From Muriiphilus sp048268845 (GTDB taxonomy: Bacteria > Pseudomonadota > Alphaproteobacteria > Rhodobacterales > Rhodobacteraceae), in assembly GCA_048268845.1 (NCBI GenBank), contig JBLWUQ010000014.1, positions 1 to 64,000 of the forward strand: 64,000 nucleotides of DNA, written 5' to 3'. The notes under the pieces are model-generated. The model saw only the letters and a program-made list of their open reading frames with translations. It was not told the DNA's origin and made no database searches. Made by a program: the position numbers and the translations under genes. Shown here piece by piece: positions 36,853 to 46,500 of this stretch; within the stretch, counting starts at the first letter, position 1, and the number at the start of each line of letters is the position of its first letter.

Positions 36853-39800
36853 CTACCTCAGCCCCTCGATCAGCGCGCGGGCCGAGTTGGAGCGCGGGGT
36901 CCAGAGGCCCCGGTCGATCGCCTCATTCAGCCGTTCGGCGATTTCGCGCAGCGCTGGCGGGTTCACTTCGGCGATGAAGTCGCGGGTGGCTTCGTCCTCA
37001 AGGAAGGCGGCGTGGACCATGTCGAAATGGTGGCCCCGGACCGCGCCGGTGGTGGCGGCGAAGGCGAACAGGTAGTCGACCGTCGCGGCGATCTCGAAGG
37101 CGCCCTTGTAGCCGTGGCGCTTGACGCCCTCGATCCACTTCGGGTTCACCACGCGCGAACGCACGACACGGGCGATCTCGTCATCCAGCGTCCGGATCAG
37201 CGGCCGTTCCGGACGCGAATGGTCGTTGTGAAAGATCGGCCGGTCGCGGCCTTGCAGGGCCGAGACGGCCGCCGCCGCGCCGCCCTCGAACTGGTAGTAA
37301 TCGTCTGAATCGAGTAGGTCGTGTTCGCGGTTGTCCTGATTCTGCACGATGGCCTCGGTCTGGCCAAGGCGCTGCGCAAAGCCTTCGCGGTCGCGTTTGC
37401 CCTGTGCATCCGCGCCGTAGGCGTAACCGCCCCAGTCGAGATAGGCATCGCCCAGATCGGCCTTGGTTTGCCACAGCCGCTCGTCGATCATCGCTTGCAG
37501 CCCCGCGCCGTAGGCACCGGGTTTCGAGCCATAGACCCGCGCGGCGGTTTCGCCGGCGCGGCTGCGCGCGGCGGCGGGGTTCACGTCGTCGGGCTCCTCC
37601 AGCGCCATGACCGCGCGTGCCGCAGAATCGACCAGCGCGATCAGGCCGGGGAAGGCGTCGCGGAAAAAGCCCGAGACCCTGAGCGTGACATCGACGCGCG
37701 GGCGGCCGAGTGCGGTGGCCGGGATGATCTCGAAGCCGGTGACGCGCCGGTTGGCGGCGTCCCATTTCGGCTTGACCCCCATCAGCGCCAGCGCCTGCGC
37801 GATGTCGTCGCCGCCGGTGCGCATGTTGGCGGTGCCCCAGGCGGTGACCAGCATGCTGCGCGGCCAGTCGCCCTGCGTCTGGAGGTATTTGTCGATCAGC
37901 AGCGAGGCCGATTTCCAGCCCAGCGCCCAGGCGGTCGGCGTCGGCACCGCGCGGCTGTCGACGGAATAGAAATTGCGCCCCGTGGGCAGCGTATCAAGCC
38001 GCCCGCGCGTCGGCGCGCCGGAGGGCGCGGGGGCGACGAATTGCCCGGCAAGTGCGGTGTGCAGGCCAGCGGTTTCCGCCGGTCCGCAGGCGCGGACATT
38101 CGGGCGGATCGTTTCGGTGATCTCGGCGAGGACGGCGGCGCTCATCGGCCCCGGCGGGGTTGCTTCGCCGTCGATCAGGCGCGACGCCAGCCCCTCGAGC
38201 CGCTCAACGGTATCACCGTTCGAGCGCCATGCGTCATCAGCCGTCAGCACCTCCGGTCGCGGCCCGTCCCACGCCGCCGCCATGTCGCAATCGAGCGGAT
38301 CGAACTCCAGCCCCAGATCGCCCGCTAGCGCCCGGATCAGCGAGGCATCACCGCCCTTGCCGCCCCCGCGCGGCACGCGCACCAGCGCCTGCACCAGATC
38401 ACGTTCCAGCCGGCCCTCGGGCGACTGGCCGAAGATGTGCAGCCCGTCGCGGATCTGCGCCTCTTTCAACTCGCACAGATAGGCGTCGAGCTTGGCCAGA
38501 TCGCCATCCTCGTCCGCCCCTGTCATGCCGACATCCACCGCCAACCCGGTGGCCGAGGACAGCGTCAGTATCTCGCGCCGAAGATGCGCGATGCGGCGGG
38601 GGTCGATCCCGGCGGCCTCGTAATACTCATCCACCAGCGCCTCGAGGTCGCGCAGCGGCCCATAGGTCTCGGCCCGCGTCAGCGGTGGCGTCAGGTGGTC
38701 GATGATCACCGCCTGCGCCCGGCGCTTGGCCTGGGTGCCTTCGCCGGGGTCGTTGACGATGAACGGATAGACATGCGGCACCGGGCCAAGCACCACTTCG
38801 GGCAGGCAGGTCTCCGACATCGCCAGCGCCTTGCCCGGCAGCCATTCGAGGTTGCCGTGCTTGCCCATGTGCACGATGGCATCGGCGCGAAACACCTGCC
38901 GCAGCCAGACATAGAAGGCGATGTAGTTGTGCGGCGGCACGAGGTCGGGCGAATGATAGGTGTCGGTCGGATTGATGTTGTAGCCGCGCGCCGGTTGCAG
39001 CCCGACGACCACGTTGCCGAAGGTCAGGACCGACAGCTTGAAGCGTCCGCCATCGACCTCGCCCGGCTCAAAGAACGGATCACGCTCGGGCGCGCCCCAG
39101 CGCTCCTCGATCCGGGCGCGCACCGCGTCGGGAAACTGGTCATAGGCGAACTGGTAGTCGGCAAGCGACAGCTCGACACCGCCGGCCCGGCTGGCGCGGT
39201 CGGTCAGCCAGTTGGTCGGCCCGGCCATGATCGCCTGCATCAGCGCATCGGAGGTCGCGGGCGGATCGACCACCCGGTAACCGGCCCGGCCAAGCTCATC
39301 CAGTGCATGAACCGTGGCGGCGGGGGTGTCGAGGCCGACGCCATTGGCCAGCCGCCCGTCCTTGTTGGGGTAGTTCGCCAGCACCAGCGCGACCTTGCGC
39401 GCGGATGCTACCGTGTTGCGCAGGCGCACCCAGTTGGCGGCAAGGTCGGCGACGAAGGCCACCCGGTCAGCCTGCGCGCGGTAGGTGGCGATCGGGCATT
39501 CGGTGGCCTCGTCGAAAAACGCCTCGCCCTTGAAGCTGATCGCGCGCGACAGAACCCGGCCATCGACCTCGGGCAGGGCCACGTTCATCGCGATGTCGCG
39601 CGCAGACAGGCCGTTCAATCCGTCTTCCCACGCCGCCTCGCTTCCGCCTGACAGCACCACCTGAAACACCGGCGCCGCCTTGGCCGCTGGCATCGTCAGC
39701 GGGTTTTGCGGGCTGTCGTCGCCGTCATGCGGCGAGCCGACCGCGAAGGAGGTGCAGTTCAGGATCACGTCCGGCGGCGCGGCGCTAAACAGCGCTTCGA

Positions 39801-40545
39801 GCGTCGCGGTCGATACCGGGTCTTTCAGCGAGGCGACGAAGATCGGCAGCGGGTTCAGCCCGCGCTTGAACAGCGCCTTGGTCAGCCTGGTGATCGGGTG
39901 AAGCCCGGCGCCCTGCACCAGCGCGCGGTAGAAGATGATCGGAACGATCGGGGCGTCGTCGTGCCAGTCCTTGCGCGCCGTGGCGAGGTCGGAAATCCCC
40001 GCTCCCGGCCAGAACACCCCGGCACGCAAGAGCGGGCGGGCGGGTTCAGGTTTCTCGCCGCCGTTGAGCATGGCGCGGGCATAGCCGAGAAAACTCGCCG
40101 CATTATCCGGCCCGCCCTCGACCAGATAGGCCCAGAGCGCGGCGTAATCGTCGCCCGAAACCGTCGACAGCGCCTGCAACTCGGGGTCGGGCTTGTCGTC
40201 GCCGGGCAAGAGCGCCAGCGGCACACCGGCGTCATGGAGGTGTGCTGCGTATTGCTCGACGCCATAGCGCCAATAGCCCTGTCCGCCCAGCACCCGCGCG
40301 ATCACCAGCCGCGAGTGGCGGGCACAGGCGTCGATATGCAGATCGACCGACATCGGGTGCGCCAGATGGCCGAGGTTCGCCAGCCGCAGGGTCGGTGGAT
40401 CGGCCATGTCCGAACGCGCCAGCGACAGCGCCGCCAGTTCGGTATCGGCGGCCGAGATGAACACGACATCGGCGGGGGTCTGGCCAAGGTCGACCGGCTC
40501 CTTGCCGTCGTCGATCTGGCCGGGGGTGGCGGCGAGCAGGTGCAT
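36853..40545 (-). CDS. cobN: Cobaltochelatase subunit CobN
   Basis: This 1230-residue protein inserts cobalt into hydrogenobyrinic acid a,c-diamide with CobS and CobT in the aerobic B12 route. Diagnostic segments include NYPNKDGRLANGVGLDTPA, YNINPTDTYHSPDLVPPHNY, ADAIVHMGKHGNLEWLPGKA and AWGTANMRTGGDDIAQALAL. The length fits CobN. The start at 40545 gives MHLLAATPGQIDDG; the longer frame has no support. cobS and cobT are not in the window. No riboswitch was found immediately upstream. Confidence 0.97.
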   Translation of the reverse strand: MHLLAATPGQIDDGKEPVDLGQTPADVVFISAADTELAALSLARSDMADPPTLRLANLGHLAHPMSVDLHIDACARHSRLVIARVLGGQGYWRYGVEQYAAHLHDAGVPLALLPGDDKPDPELQALSTVSGDDYAALWAYLVEGGPDNAASFLGYARAMLNGGEKPEPARPLLRAGVFWPGAGISDLATARKDWHDDAPIVPIIFYRALVQGAGLHPITRLTKALFKRGLNPLPIFVASLKDPVSTATLEALFSAAPPDVILNCTSFAVGSPHDGDDSPQNPLTMPAAKAAPVFQVVLSGGSEAAWEDGLNGLSARDIAMNVALPEVDGRVLSRAISFKGEAFFDEATECPIATYRAQADRVAFVADLAANWVRLRNTVASARKVALVLANYPNKDGRLANGVGLDTPAATVHALDELGRAGYRVVDPPATSDALMQAIMAGPTNWLTDRASRAGGVELSLADYQFAYDQFPDAVRARIEERWGAPERDPFFEPGEVDGGRFKLSVLTFGNVVVGLQPARGYNINPTDTYHSPDLVPPHNYIAFYVWLRQVFRADAIVHMGKHGNLEWLPGKALAMSETCLPEVVLGPVPHVYPFIVNDPGEGTQAKRRAQAVIIDHLTPPLTRAETYGPLRDLEALVDEYYEAAGIDPRRIAHLRREILTLSSATGLAVDVGMTGADEDGDLAKLDAYLCELKEAQIRDGLHIFGQSPEGRLERDLVQALVRVPRGGGKGGDASLIRALAGDLGLEFDPLDCDMAAAWDGPRPEVLTADDAWRSNGDTVERLEGLASRLIDGEATPPGPMSAAVLAEITETIRPNVRACGPAETAGLHTALAGQFVAPAPSGAPTRGRLDTLPTGRNFYSVDSRAVPTPTAWALGWKSASLLIDKYLQTQGDWPRSMLVTAWGTANMRTGGDDIAQALALMGVKPKWDAANRRVTGFEIIPATALGRPRVDVTLRVSGFFRDAFPGLIALVDSAARAVMALEEPDDVNPAAARSRAGETAARVYGSKPGAYGAGLQAMIDERLWQTKADLGDAYLDWGGYAYGADAQGKRDREGFAQRLGQTEAIVQNQDNREHDLLDSDDYYQFEGGAAAAVSALQGRDRPIFHNDHSRPERPLIRTLDDEIARVVRSRVVNPKWIEGVKRHGYKGAFEIAATVDYLFAFAATTGAVRGHHFDMVHAAFLEDEATRDFIAEVNPPALREIAERLNEAIDRGLWTPRSNSARALIEGLR

Positions 40546-40637
40546 CAGGCCGCCCCGGCTTGCCCGGCGCGCCGGATTGGTGCATGACACGCGCCAGAGT
40601 GGCGCGCGATCATGCGCCCGCAAGAAAGGGCTTCGTC

Positions 40638-40805
40638 ATGGACTACAAGGCATCCGGTGCGCCCAAGCGCAGCTCCAAGGCGCCGCGTCACGCCGAACAC
40701 AACGCGCGCGGGACCGACAAGAACCCGTTTGGCAAGACCCCGACCAAGGCCGAACTCGTCGCCCGCCTGAAAGCGGCCGCCGAGAAGAAGAAGTCGGACG
40801 AGTAG
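40638..40805 (+). CDS. Small basic protein, conserved-looking, unknown function
   Basis: This 55-residue ORF encodes a lysine/arginine-rich, soluble, probably disordered protein (MDYKASGAPKRSSKAPRH, then NPFGKTPTKAELVARLK near the middle and a Lys-rich tail). AAAGGG lies eight bases before the ATG. It sits in its own orientation between cobN and the GNAT gene and ends two bases from the GNAT stop. The biased composition is gene-like, and I believe similar ORFs recur in Rhodobacterales. Nucleic-acid binding is only a guess from charge. Confidence 0.65.
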   Translation: MDYKASGAPKRSSKAPRHAEHNARGTDKNPFGKTPTKAELVARLKAAAEKKKSDE

Positions 40806-40807
40806 GG

Positions 40808-41260
40808 TCACAGCGTCTTTTCCATGAAGATCGAGGTTTTCGCCTCGGGGTAATCGCCGAACGGGCCGCGTTCGGTGAAGCCTGCACTTGCGTAAAACCG
40901 CAGTGCAGCGCCCAGCGCGTTGCCGGTTTCAAGCCTCAGGACGGTGTGGTTTCGGGCGCGGGCTTCGGCCTCGATCCGCGCCAGAAGCGCAGCACCAACG
41001 CCAAGCCCGCGCGCGGTTTGGGCAACAAACATCGACTTCACCTCGCCATAGCCACCCCGGTCGGCCAGCGCGGCGGTGCCAAGCGTTTCGCCGCCTTGCC
41101 GGGCGACGAAAAAGGCGATGTCGGGCGCGGTCAGCGCGTCGATATCGAGAAAGAAATTGTCCTCGGGTGGAAACAGCGCCTGCATCAGGGCGTGGCTTTG
41201 ACGCAGCAGCGCCGCCACACCCGGATCGCGCGGATCGCCGGTTTCCACCGCGAGGGTCAT
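40808..41260 (-). CDS. GNAT-family N-acetyltransferase
   Basis: This 150-residue acyl-CoA-dependent acetyltransferase has the acetyl-CoA loop QTARGLGVGAALL (about 79-91) and the C-terminal LRFYASAGFTERGPFGDY motif. The substrate is unknown; the layout resembles small-molecule acetylases. Its ATG overlaps the cobW stop (ATGA), so it is the third gene behind the B12 riboswitch, though a B12 role need not follow from that. Confidence 0.9.
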   Translation of the reverse strand: MTLAVETGDPRDPGVAALLRQSHALMQALFPPEDNFFLDIDALTAPDIAFFVARQGGETLGTAALADRGGYGEVKSMFVAQTARGLGVGAALLARIEAEARARNHTVLRLETGNALGAALRFYASAGFTERGPFGDYPEAKTSIFMEKTL

Positions 41261-42318
41261 GCGGTCAGCGCCTCGGTGATCGCCGCATGGTCCAGCCCGG
41301 CCTGCCCGATCACCACCAGCCGGGTGGCGCGCGGTGCGGTGCCGAAGGGCTGGTCGAAATAGGTATCGACGCGCGGGCCGACCGCTTGCAGCGTCAGGCG
41401 CATCGGCTTGCCGGTGACGGCGACAAAGCCCTTGAGGCGCAGGATGTCGTGGTGACGGATCACGCCCGCGACCTGTCTGGCGAAGGCGGCAGGATCGGTG
41501 ATCTCGCCACGTTCGACCACGAAAGTCTCGAAGTCGTCGTGGTCGTGGTCGTGGTGATGATCGTCGTCGTGGTCATCATCGTCATCGTCATGGTGGTGAT
41601 GGTGCAACTCGTCGCGGCCATCCATGTTGGCCTCGGCCTCGGCGCCCTGGCCCAGAAGCACCTCGATCGGAAGCACCCCCATCGCGGTGCGCACGACCTG
41701 AACGCCGGCGCGGGCCTCGCCCGACAGCCGGGCGACCAGCGCATCGGCCTCGGCCTCGGTCAGGAGGTCGGTCTTGTTCACCACGATCATGTCGGCGGCG
41801 TTGACCTGATCGGCGAACAGCTCCGACAGCGGGGTTTCATGGTCGAGGTTCTCGTCGGCCTTGCGCTGGGCCTCGACCGCCGCAAGGTTGGCGGCGAAAC
41901 GGCCCTCGGACACCGCCTTGCCATCGACCACGGTGACGACGCCATCGACGGTGACGCGGGTCGAGATCTGCGGCCACTGAAAGGCGCGCACCAAGGGCTG
42001 CGGCAGCGCCAGCCCCGAGGTTTCGATCACGATATGGTCGGGCGCGTCGGGGCGGGCCAGCAGCGCCTCCATCGTCGGGATGAAATCCTCGGCCACGGTG
42101 CAGCAGATGCAGCCGTTGGACAACTCGAAGATGTCGTCCTCCGAACAGGCGTCGTCGCCGCAGCCCTTGAGGATGTCGCCGTCAACCCCAAGGTCGCCGA
42201 ACTCATTGATGATAAGCGCGATCCGCCTGCCGTTCGCATTGTCGAGCATGTGGCGGATCAACGTGGTCTTGCCGGCGCCAAGAAAACCGGTAACGACGGT
42301 GGCGGGAATTTTCTTCAT
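41257..42318 (-). CDS. cobW: CobW-family metal GTPase
   Basis: This 353-residue P-loop GTPase has Walker A GFLGAGKTT at 11-19, the metal-binding CxCC motif NGCICCTV (Cys70, 72, 73) and a C-terminal CobW_C domain. An unusual His/Asp-rich stretch lies at about 230-260 (HHHHHDDDDDDHDDD and HHHDHDHDD), likely a cobalt or zinc reservoir. CobW proteins are thought to deliver cobalt to CobNST. A cluster GDDACSEDD adds another cysteine. The start at 42318 gives MKKIPATVVTG after GGAGCAAG. It lies between cbiM and the GNAT gene. Confidence 0.95.
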   Translation of the reverse strand: MKKIPATVVTGFLGAGKTTLIRHMLDNANGRRIALIINEFGDLGVDGDILKGCGDDACSEDDIFELSNGCICCTVAEDFIPTMEALLARPDAPDHIVIETSGLALPQPLVRAFQWPQISTRVTVDGVVTVVDGKAVSEGRFAANLAAVEAQRKADENLDHETPLSELFADQVNAADMIVVNKTDLLTEAEADALVARLSGEARAGVQVVRTAMGVLPIEVLLGQGAEAEANMDGRDELHHHHHDDDDDDHDDDHHHDHDHDDFETFVVERGEITDPAAFARQVAGVIRHHDILRLKGFVAVTGKPMRLTLQAVGPRVDTYFDQPFGTAPRATRLVVIGQAGLDHAAITEALTA

Positions 42319-42343
42319 GTCTTGCTCCGAAAACACGCAGGCA

Positions 42344-42367
42344 CACCGGAGCCGTCTGGCTCCGGTG
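42344..42367 (-). terminator. Intercistronic hairpin between cbiM and cobW
   Basis: The perfect 10-bp stem CACCGGAGCC / GGCTCCGGTG with a four-base loop lies between the cbiM stop and cobW start. No clear U tract follows on the minus strand (TGCCTGCGTGTTTT), so it may attenuate or stabilise rather than fully terminate. Confidence 0.6.
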
Positions 42368-42392
42368 CGGGTGTTTCTCTGAAAGGTCGGGT

Positions 42393-43058
42393 TCAGCTAT
42401 AAAGGCGCGCGGTGACGAGTCCGGTCTTTTCCAGACCGCGCATCGATTTGGCCGCAGCAAGCACCGCCAGATCAACCAGCGGCTCGATCAGAACCACCAG
42501 CATGTAGGCACCGCCGAAGGTCGCGACCGATTGCCATGCGCCAAAGCCCTGACCGTAGAACGCCCAGAACGCCACCCATGCGACGATCCCGCCCTGATAG
42601 GCCACCGAAAGCGCCAGAACCTGGCTGTATTTCAGATCGACATAGGCGGTGTGCGGCGCGATCACCCGGCGGGCAACCGCCATGAGCGCGAACAGCGGCA
42701 CCAAGAGCGTCGTCAGGTTGGCGCCAAATTGCGGCAGGTCGAACGGCGCGAAGAACAGCCCCTGCATCAGAAGCCCGAGCGCGAGGCCGATGGCGGCAGG
42801 TGCTGCCCCCAGCATCAGAAACAGCGTCGAGCCGAGGATCAGGTGCACTTCCGACACGCCCACGGGCGGGTGCGGCAGAAGCTGAAAGAAGGTCAGCACC
42901 GCGCCGGTGGCGATCACGCTGCGCGCGGCAAGCGAAGCGGCGCCCGAGGTTTTCAGCGTCTGCCAGGCAAGCTTGGCGCCATACAGGGCTGCGGTTGCGC
43001 CGGTGCCATAGGCCAGAATCATCTTGGCGCCGTCAATGAGGCCGGGATTGATATGCAT
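42393..43058 (-). CDS. cbiM: CbiM-type cobalt ECF transporter substrate-specific component
   Basis: This 221-residue protein has about six to seven helices. Its start MHINPG places the N-terminal His2, which in CbiM/NikM is a metal ligand, so the start at 43058 is well supported; family segments include GLLMQGLFFAPFDLPQFGAN and NLTTLLVPLFAL. CbiM binds Co2+ and normally works with CbiN, CbiQ and the ATPase CbiO; none of those is adjacent. It lies directly behind a cobalamin riboswitch, with AGGAG before the ATG. Transport without the partners may rely on ECF components elsewhere. Confidence 0.9.
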   Translation of the reverse strand: MHINPGLIDGAKMILAYGTGATAALYGAKLAWQTLKTSGAASLAARSVIATGAVLTFFQLLPHPPVGVSEVHLILGSTLFLMLGAAPAAIGLALGLLMQGLFFAPFDLPQFGANLTTLLVPLFALMAVARRVIAPHTAYVDLKYSQVLALSVAYQGGIVAWVAFWAFYGQGFGAWQSVATFGGAYMLVVLIEPLVDLAVLAAAKSMRGLEKTGLVTARLYS

Positions 43059-43094
43059 GTTCAGTCTCCTTTGCCCGTCTCCCCGACGGGTGGG

Positions 43095-43265
43095 TTGATA
43101 TGCGCATGGCAGGTCTCCTGGCTTGCGGGTCAAAGCGTGGCGCCGCCTTCCCGGGGTTCGCCCGAAGGCTGTCCCCAGTGGCATCCGGCGCACGCTCGCC
43201 GCGTACAGTCGCGGGGGCGGCTGCGGTTGAAGGCCCCGGATTGGGTCACCCTTCCGCATTCCCTA
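43095..43265 (-). promoter_or_regulatory. Cobalamin (B12) riboswitch
   Basis: On the minus strand this segment contains the B12 box AGCCAGGAGACCTGCC (43108-43123), the GCCACTG element, the GCCGCCCCCGCGACTGTACG segment and an upstream GGGAATGCGG that can pair with CGCATATC (43097-43104) as the closing P1 helix. A further hairpin CCCGTC / GACGGG (43074-43090) lies next to the cbiM ribosome site AGGAG, suggesting control of translation initiation. It should repress cbiM and the following cobW-GNAT genes when B12 is plentiful. Confidence 0.95.
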
Positions 43266-43521
43266 TTCTCCCAAGGCGCTTTGCGCCCCGAACGGGAACC
43301 ATGCCTGTCCCTTGTGGCGCGGCGACCGCCGCAAGGTCAAGCGCGATTGCGCCGGGTGGCGGGCCGAAACCGACAGCGCGGCGCGGCGCAATGGCAGGGG
43401 TGGCGACAATATATTGTGGACAACCCGCCGCACTGGCCCAGATCGTGGGGCAGGCGCGTTGACTCGGGGCGGCGGCACCGGGACAATGCCGGTTCAGAGG
43501 AATCATACCGAGGGTGGCCGT
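43266..43521. other. Non-coding gap between riboswitch and smc
   Basis: This 256-base stretch contains the promoter for the riboswitch transcript and the promoter of the divergent smc gene. The smc reading frame is open upstream to 43312, but that part is not conserved-looking. I see no small gene or obvious operator. Confidence 0.4.
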
Positions 43522-46500
43522 TTGCGGTTCGCGCGTCTCAGACTCAATGGCTTCAAGAGCTTCGTCGACCCGACCGATCTGGTGATCGCGGACGGGCTGA
43601 CCGGCGTTGTCGGGCCGAACGGCTGCGGCAAGTCGAACCTGCTCGAGGCGCTGCGCTGGGTGATGGGCGAGAACCGCGCCTCCGCCATGCGCGGCGGCGG
43701 CATGGAAGACGTGATCTTCGCCGGGGCCGCGACCCGTCCGGCACGCAATTTCGCCGAAGTGGCGCTGTCGATCGACAATTCCGAACGCCTCGCACCCGCC
43801 GGCTTCAACGATTCCGACATCCTCGACATCGTGCGCCGGATCACCCGCGACGCGGGCTCGGCCTACAAGGTCAACGGCAAGGAAGTGCGCGCCCGCGACG
43901 TGCAGATGCTGTTCGCGGATGCCTCGACCGGCGCACATTCGCCGGCGCTGGTGCGGCAGGGGCAAATCTCGGAGCTCATCAACGCCAAGCCCAAGGCGCG
44001 GCGGCGCATCCTCGAGGAAGCCGCCGGGATCTCCGGCCTCTATCAGCGCCGCCACGAGGCCGAGTTGAAGCTCAACGGCACCGAGGCCAACCTGACCCGC
44101 GTTGACGACGTGATCGAAGGACTTGCCGCGCAGCTTGCCCAACTGGCGCGACAGGCGCGGCAGGCCGCGCGCTACCGCGAGATCTCGGCGCAGTTGCGCA
44201 AGTCCGAGGGGCTTTTGCTCTATCGCCGCTGGAAAGAGGCCGACGAGGCGCGGGCTGCCGCCGAGGCATCGCTGTCCGAAAAGGTCCGCGCCGCCGGTAT
44301 GGCCGAGGTGGCGGCACGGACCGCCGCCAAGGCCCGGCAGGCCGCCGAGGACAAGCTGCCGCCCCTGCGCGAGGAAGAAGCCATCGCCGCGGCGGTTCTG
44401 CAACGGCTTCAGGTCAGCCGCGACCAGCTCGCCGATCAGGAGGCACAGGCACAGGGCCGCATCGACACGCTCAGGGCGCGGATCGACCAGCTTGCGCGCG
44501 ACATGGAGCGCGAGGAGGCGTTGAACCGCGACGCGGGCGATACGATCCAGCGTCTCGAATGGGAAAGTCAGGGGCTTGCCAAGGCGAGCGTCGGCCATGA
44601 CGAGCGCCTTGCCGCCGCCGCCGAGGCCGCGCGTGACGCGGGCCGGGTGCTGAGCGAGCGTGAAGAGGCGCTGTCGCAACTGACCGAGGACGTCGCCCGT
44701 CTGGCCGCGCGGCATCAATCAGCGCAACGCCTGCTCGACGACAACGCCAGGACGCTGGCGAAAAGCGAGGCCGAGGCCGACCGCGCCCGCACCGCGATGG
44801 CCGAGGCCGACCGCGCCCTGAAGACCGCCAGTGCCGCGCTGGCCGAGGCCGAGGCCGCGCAGACCGCCGCAGCCGCGCGTGCCGAAGCCGCCGAGGCGGC
44901 GTTGGTGGCCGCCGACGACGCCCGCGCCGAGGCGCAGACCCGCGAAGCCCATGCGCGCGGCGAACGCAGCGAGGCCGAGGGCGAAGCCAACGCGCTGCGC
45001 GCCGAGGTGATGGCGCTGGCCCGGCTGCTCGAACGTGACACGCAGGAGGGCGGGCAGGTGCTCGACCTCGTTCGCGTCGCGCCGGGCTATGAAAAGGCGC
45101 TGGGGGCCGCGCTGGCCGACGACCTGCGCGCGCCTTCGGTGACGGACGAGGCGCGCTCCGGCTGGGTCGCGCTGCCCGGCTATGCCGATCCGCAGCGCCT
45201 GCCCGATGGCGTCACGGCGCTTTCGGGTCACGTCACCGTGCCCGACGTGCTGGCGCGGCGCATCACGCAGGTCGGGCTGGTCGATGCATCAGACGGCGCG
45301 CGGCTGCAACCGATGCTGAAACCCGGCCAGCGGCTGGTCAGCGCCGAGGGTGATCTGTGGCGCTGGGACGGGTTCCGCGCCGGAGCCGAAGATGCGCCCT
45401 CGACCGCCGCGCTGCGGCTGCAACAATTGAACCGGCTCGAAAACCTCAAGCGCGACCTCGAAGGCGCGCAGGCCCGCGCCGATGGCACGATGCATGCCCA
45501 TGAGACGCTGCGCGAGGCCCTGACGCAGGCCACCGAAGCCGACCGCGCCGCCCGCGATGCAAGGCGCGAGGCCGACCGCGCCGTGACCGAGGCCAACCGC
45601 GCCCAGTCCAAGGCCGAGGCCGACCGCAACATCGCTGAAGGCAAGCTCGAAAGCCTTGGCCTCGCCGTCGCCCGCCATGACGAAGAGGCGTTGGGCGCGC
45701 GGGTGCGGCTGCGCGAGGCCGAGGCGGCGGCGAAGGATCTGGGCGATCTGGCGACCGCGCGCGCCGAGGTCGAGGACGTGAAAACCACCGTCGAGGCGTC
45801 ACGGGTGACGATGATGACGCGCCGCTCGGCCCATGACGAAGTGAAGCGCGAGGGCGAGGCGCGAGTAAAGCGGTCGCAAGAGGTGACCAAGGAAATCTCC
45901 GGCTGGCGGCATCGGCTCGAAACAGCGGGCAAGCGGATCGCCGAACTGGCCGAACGCAAGCAGACATCCGAGGCCGAGCTGAAAGAGGCCACCGCCGCCC
46001 CCGCCGAACTGGCCGCGAAACGCGCGGAACTGGCTTCGGCCATTGCCGACGCCGAGGCACGCCGGGCGCAGGCGGCGGATGCGCTGAGCACCGCCGAAAC
46101 GGCGCTGCGCACCGCGACCGGCGATGAGCGCGACGCCGAACGGCTGGCGGGCGAAGCCCGCGAGGCCCGCGCCCGCGCCGAGGCCCGCGCCGACGCCGCC
46201 CGCGAAACCGTCGCCTATGCCGCCGAGCGGATCACCGAGGATCAGGAAACCACGCCTGCGGGATTGCTCGAGGATCTCGGTGACGACCCGGAAGAGATGC
46301 CGACCTCCGAGCATATCGAACATGACGTGAACCGCCTGAAACGCCAGCGCGAGGCGCTGGGCGCGGTCAACCTGCGCGCCGAGGAAGACGCCCGCGAGGT
46401 GCAGGTCGAGCATGACACTCTGGTAAAGGAAAAGACTGACCTCGAAGAGGCGGTCCGCAAGCTGCGCGCCGGCATCGCCAGCCTGAACCGCGAAGGTCGC

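Noticed and set aside
41520..41615. Simple-sequence GTC/GTG repeat on the plus strand
   Set aside because: It is the coding sequence of the CobW His/Asp tract, not an independent repeat element.
43312..43521. Upstream extension of the smc frame
   Set aside because: The canonical SMC N terminus begins at the TTG at 43522; the extension is not conserved-looking.
43246..44718. 490-codon minus-strand frame opposite smc
   Set aside because: It overlaps the conserved SMC head and the riboswitch promoter; no recognisable domain.
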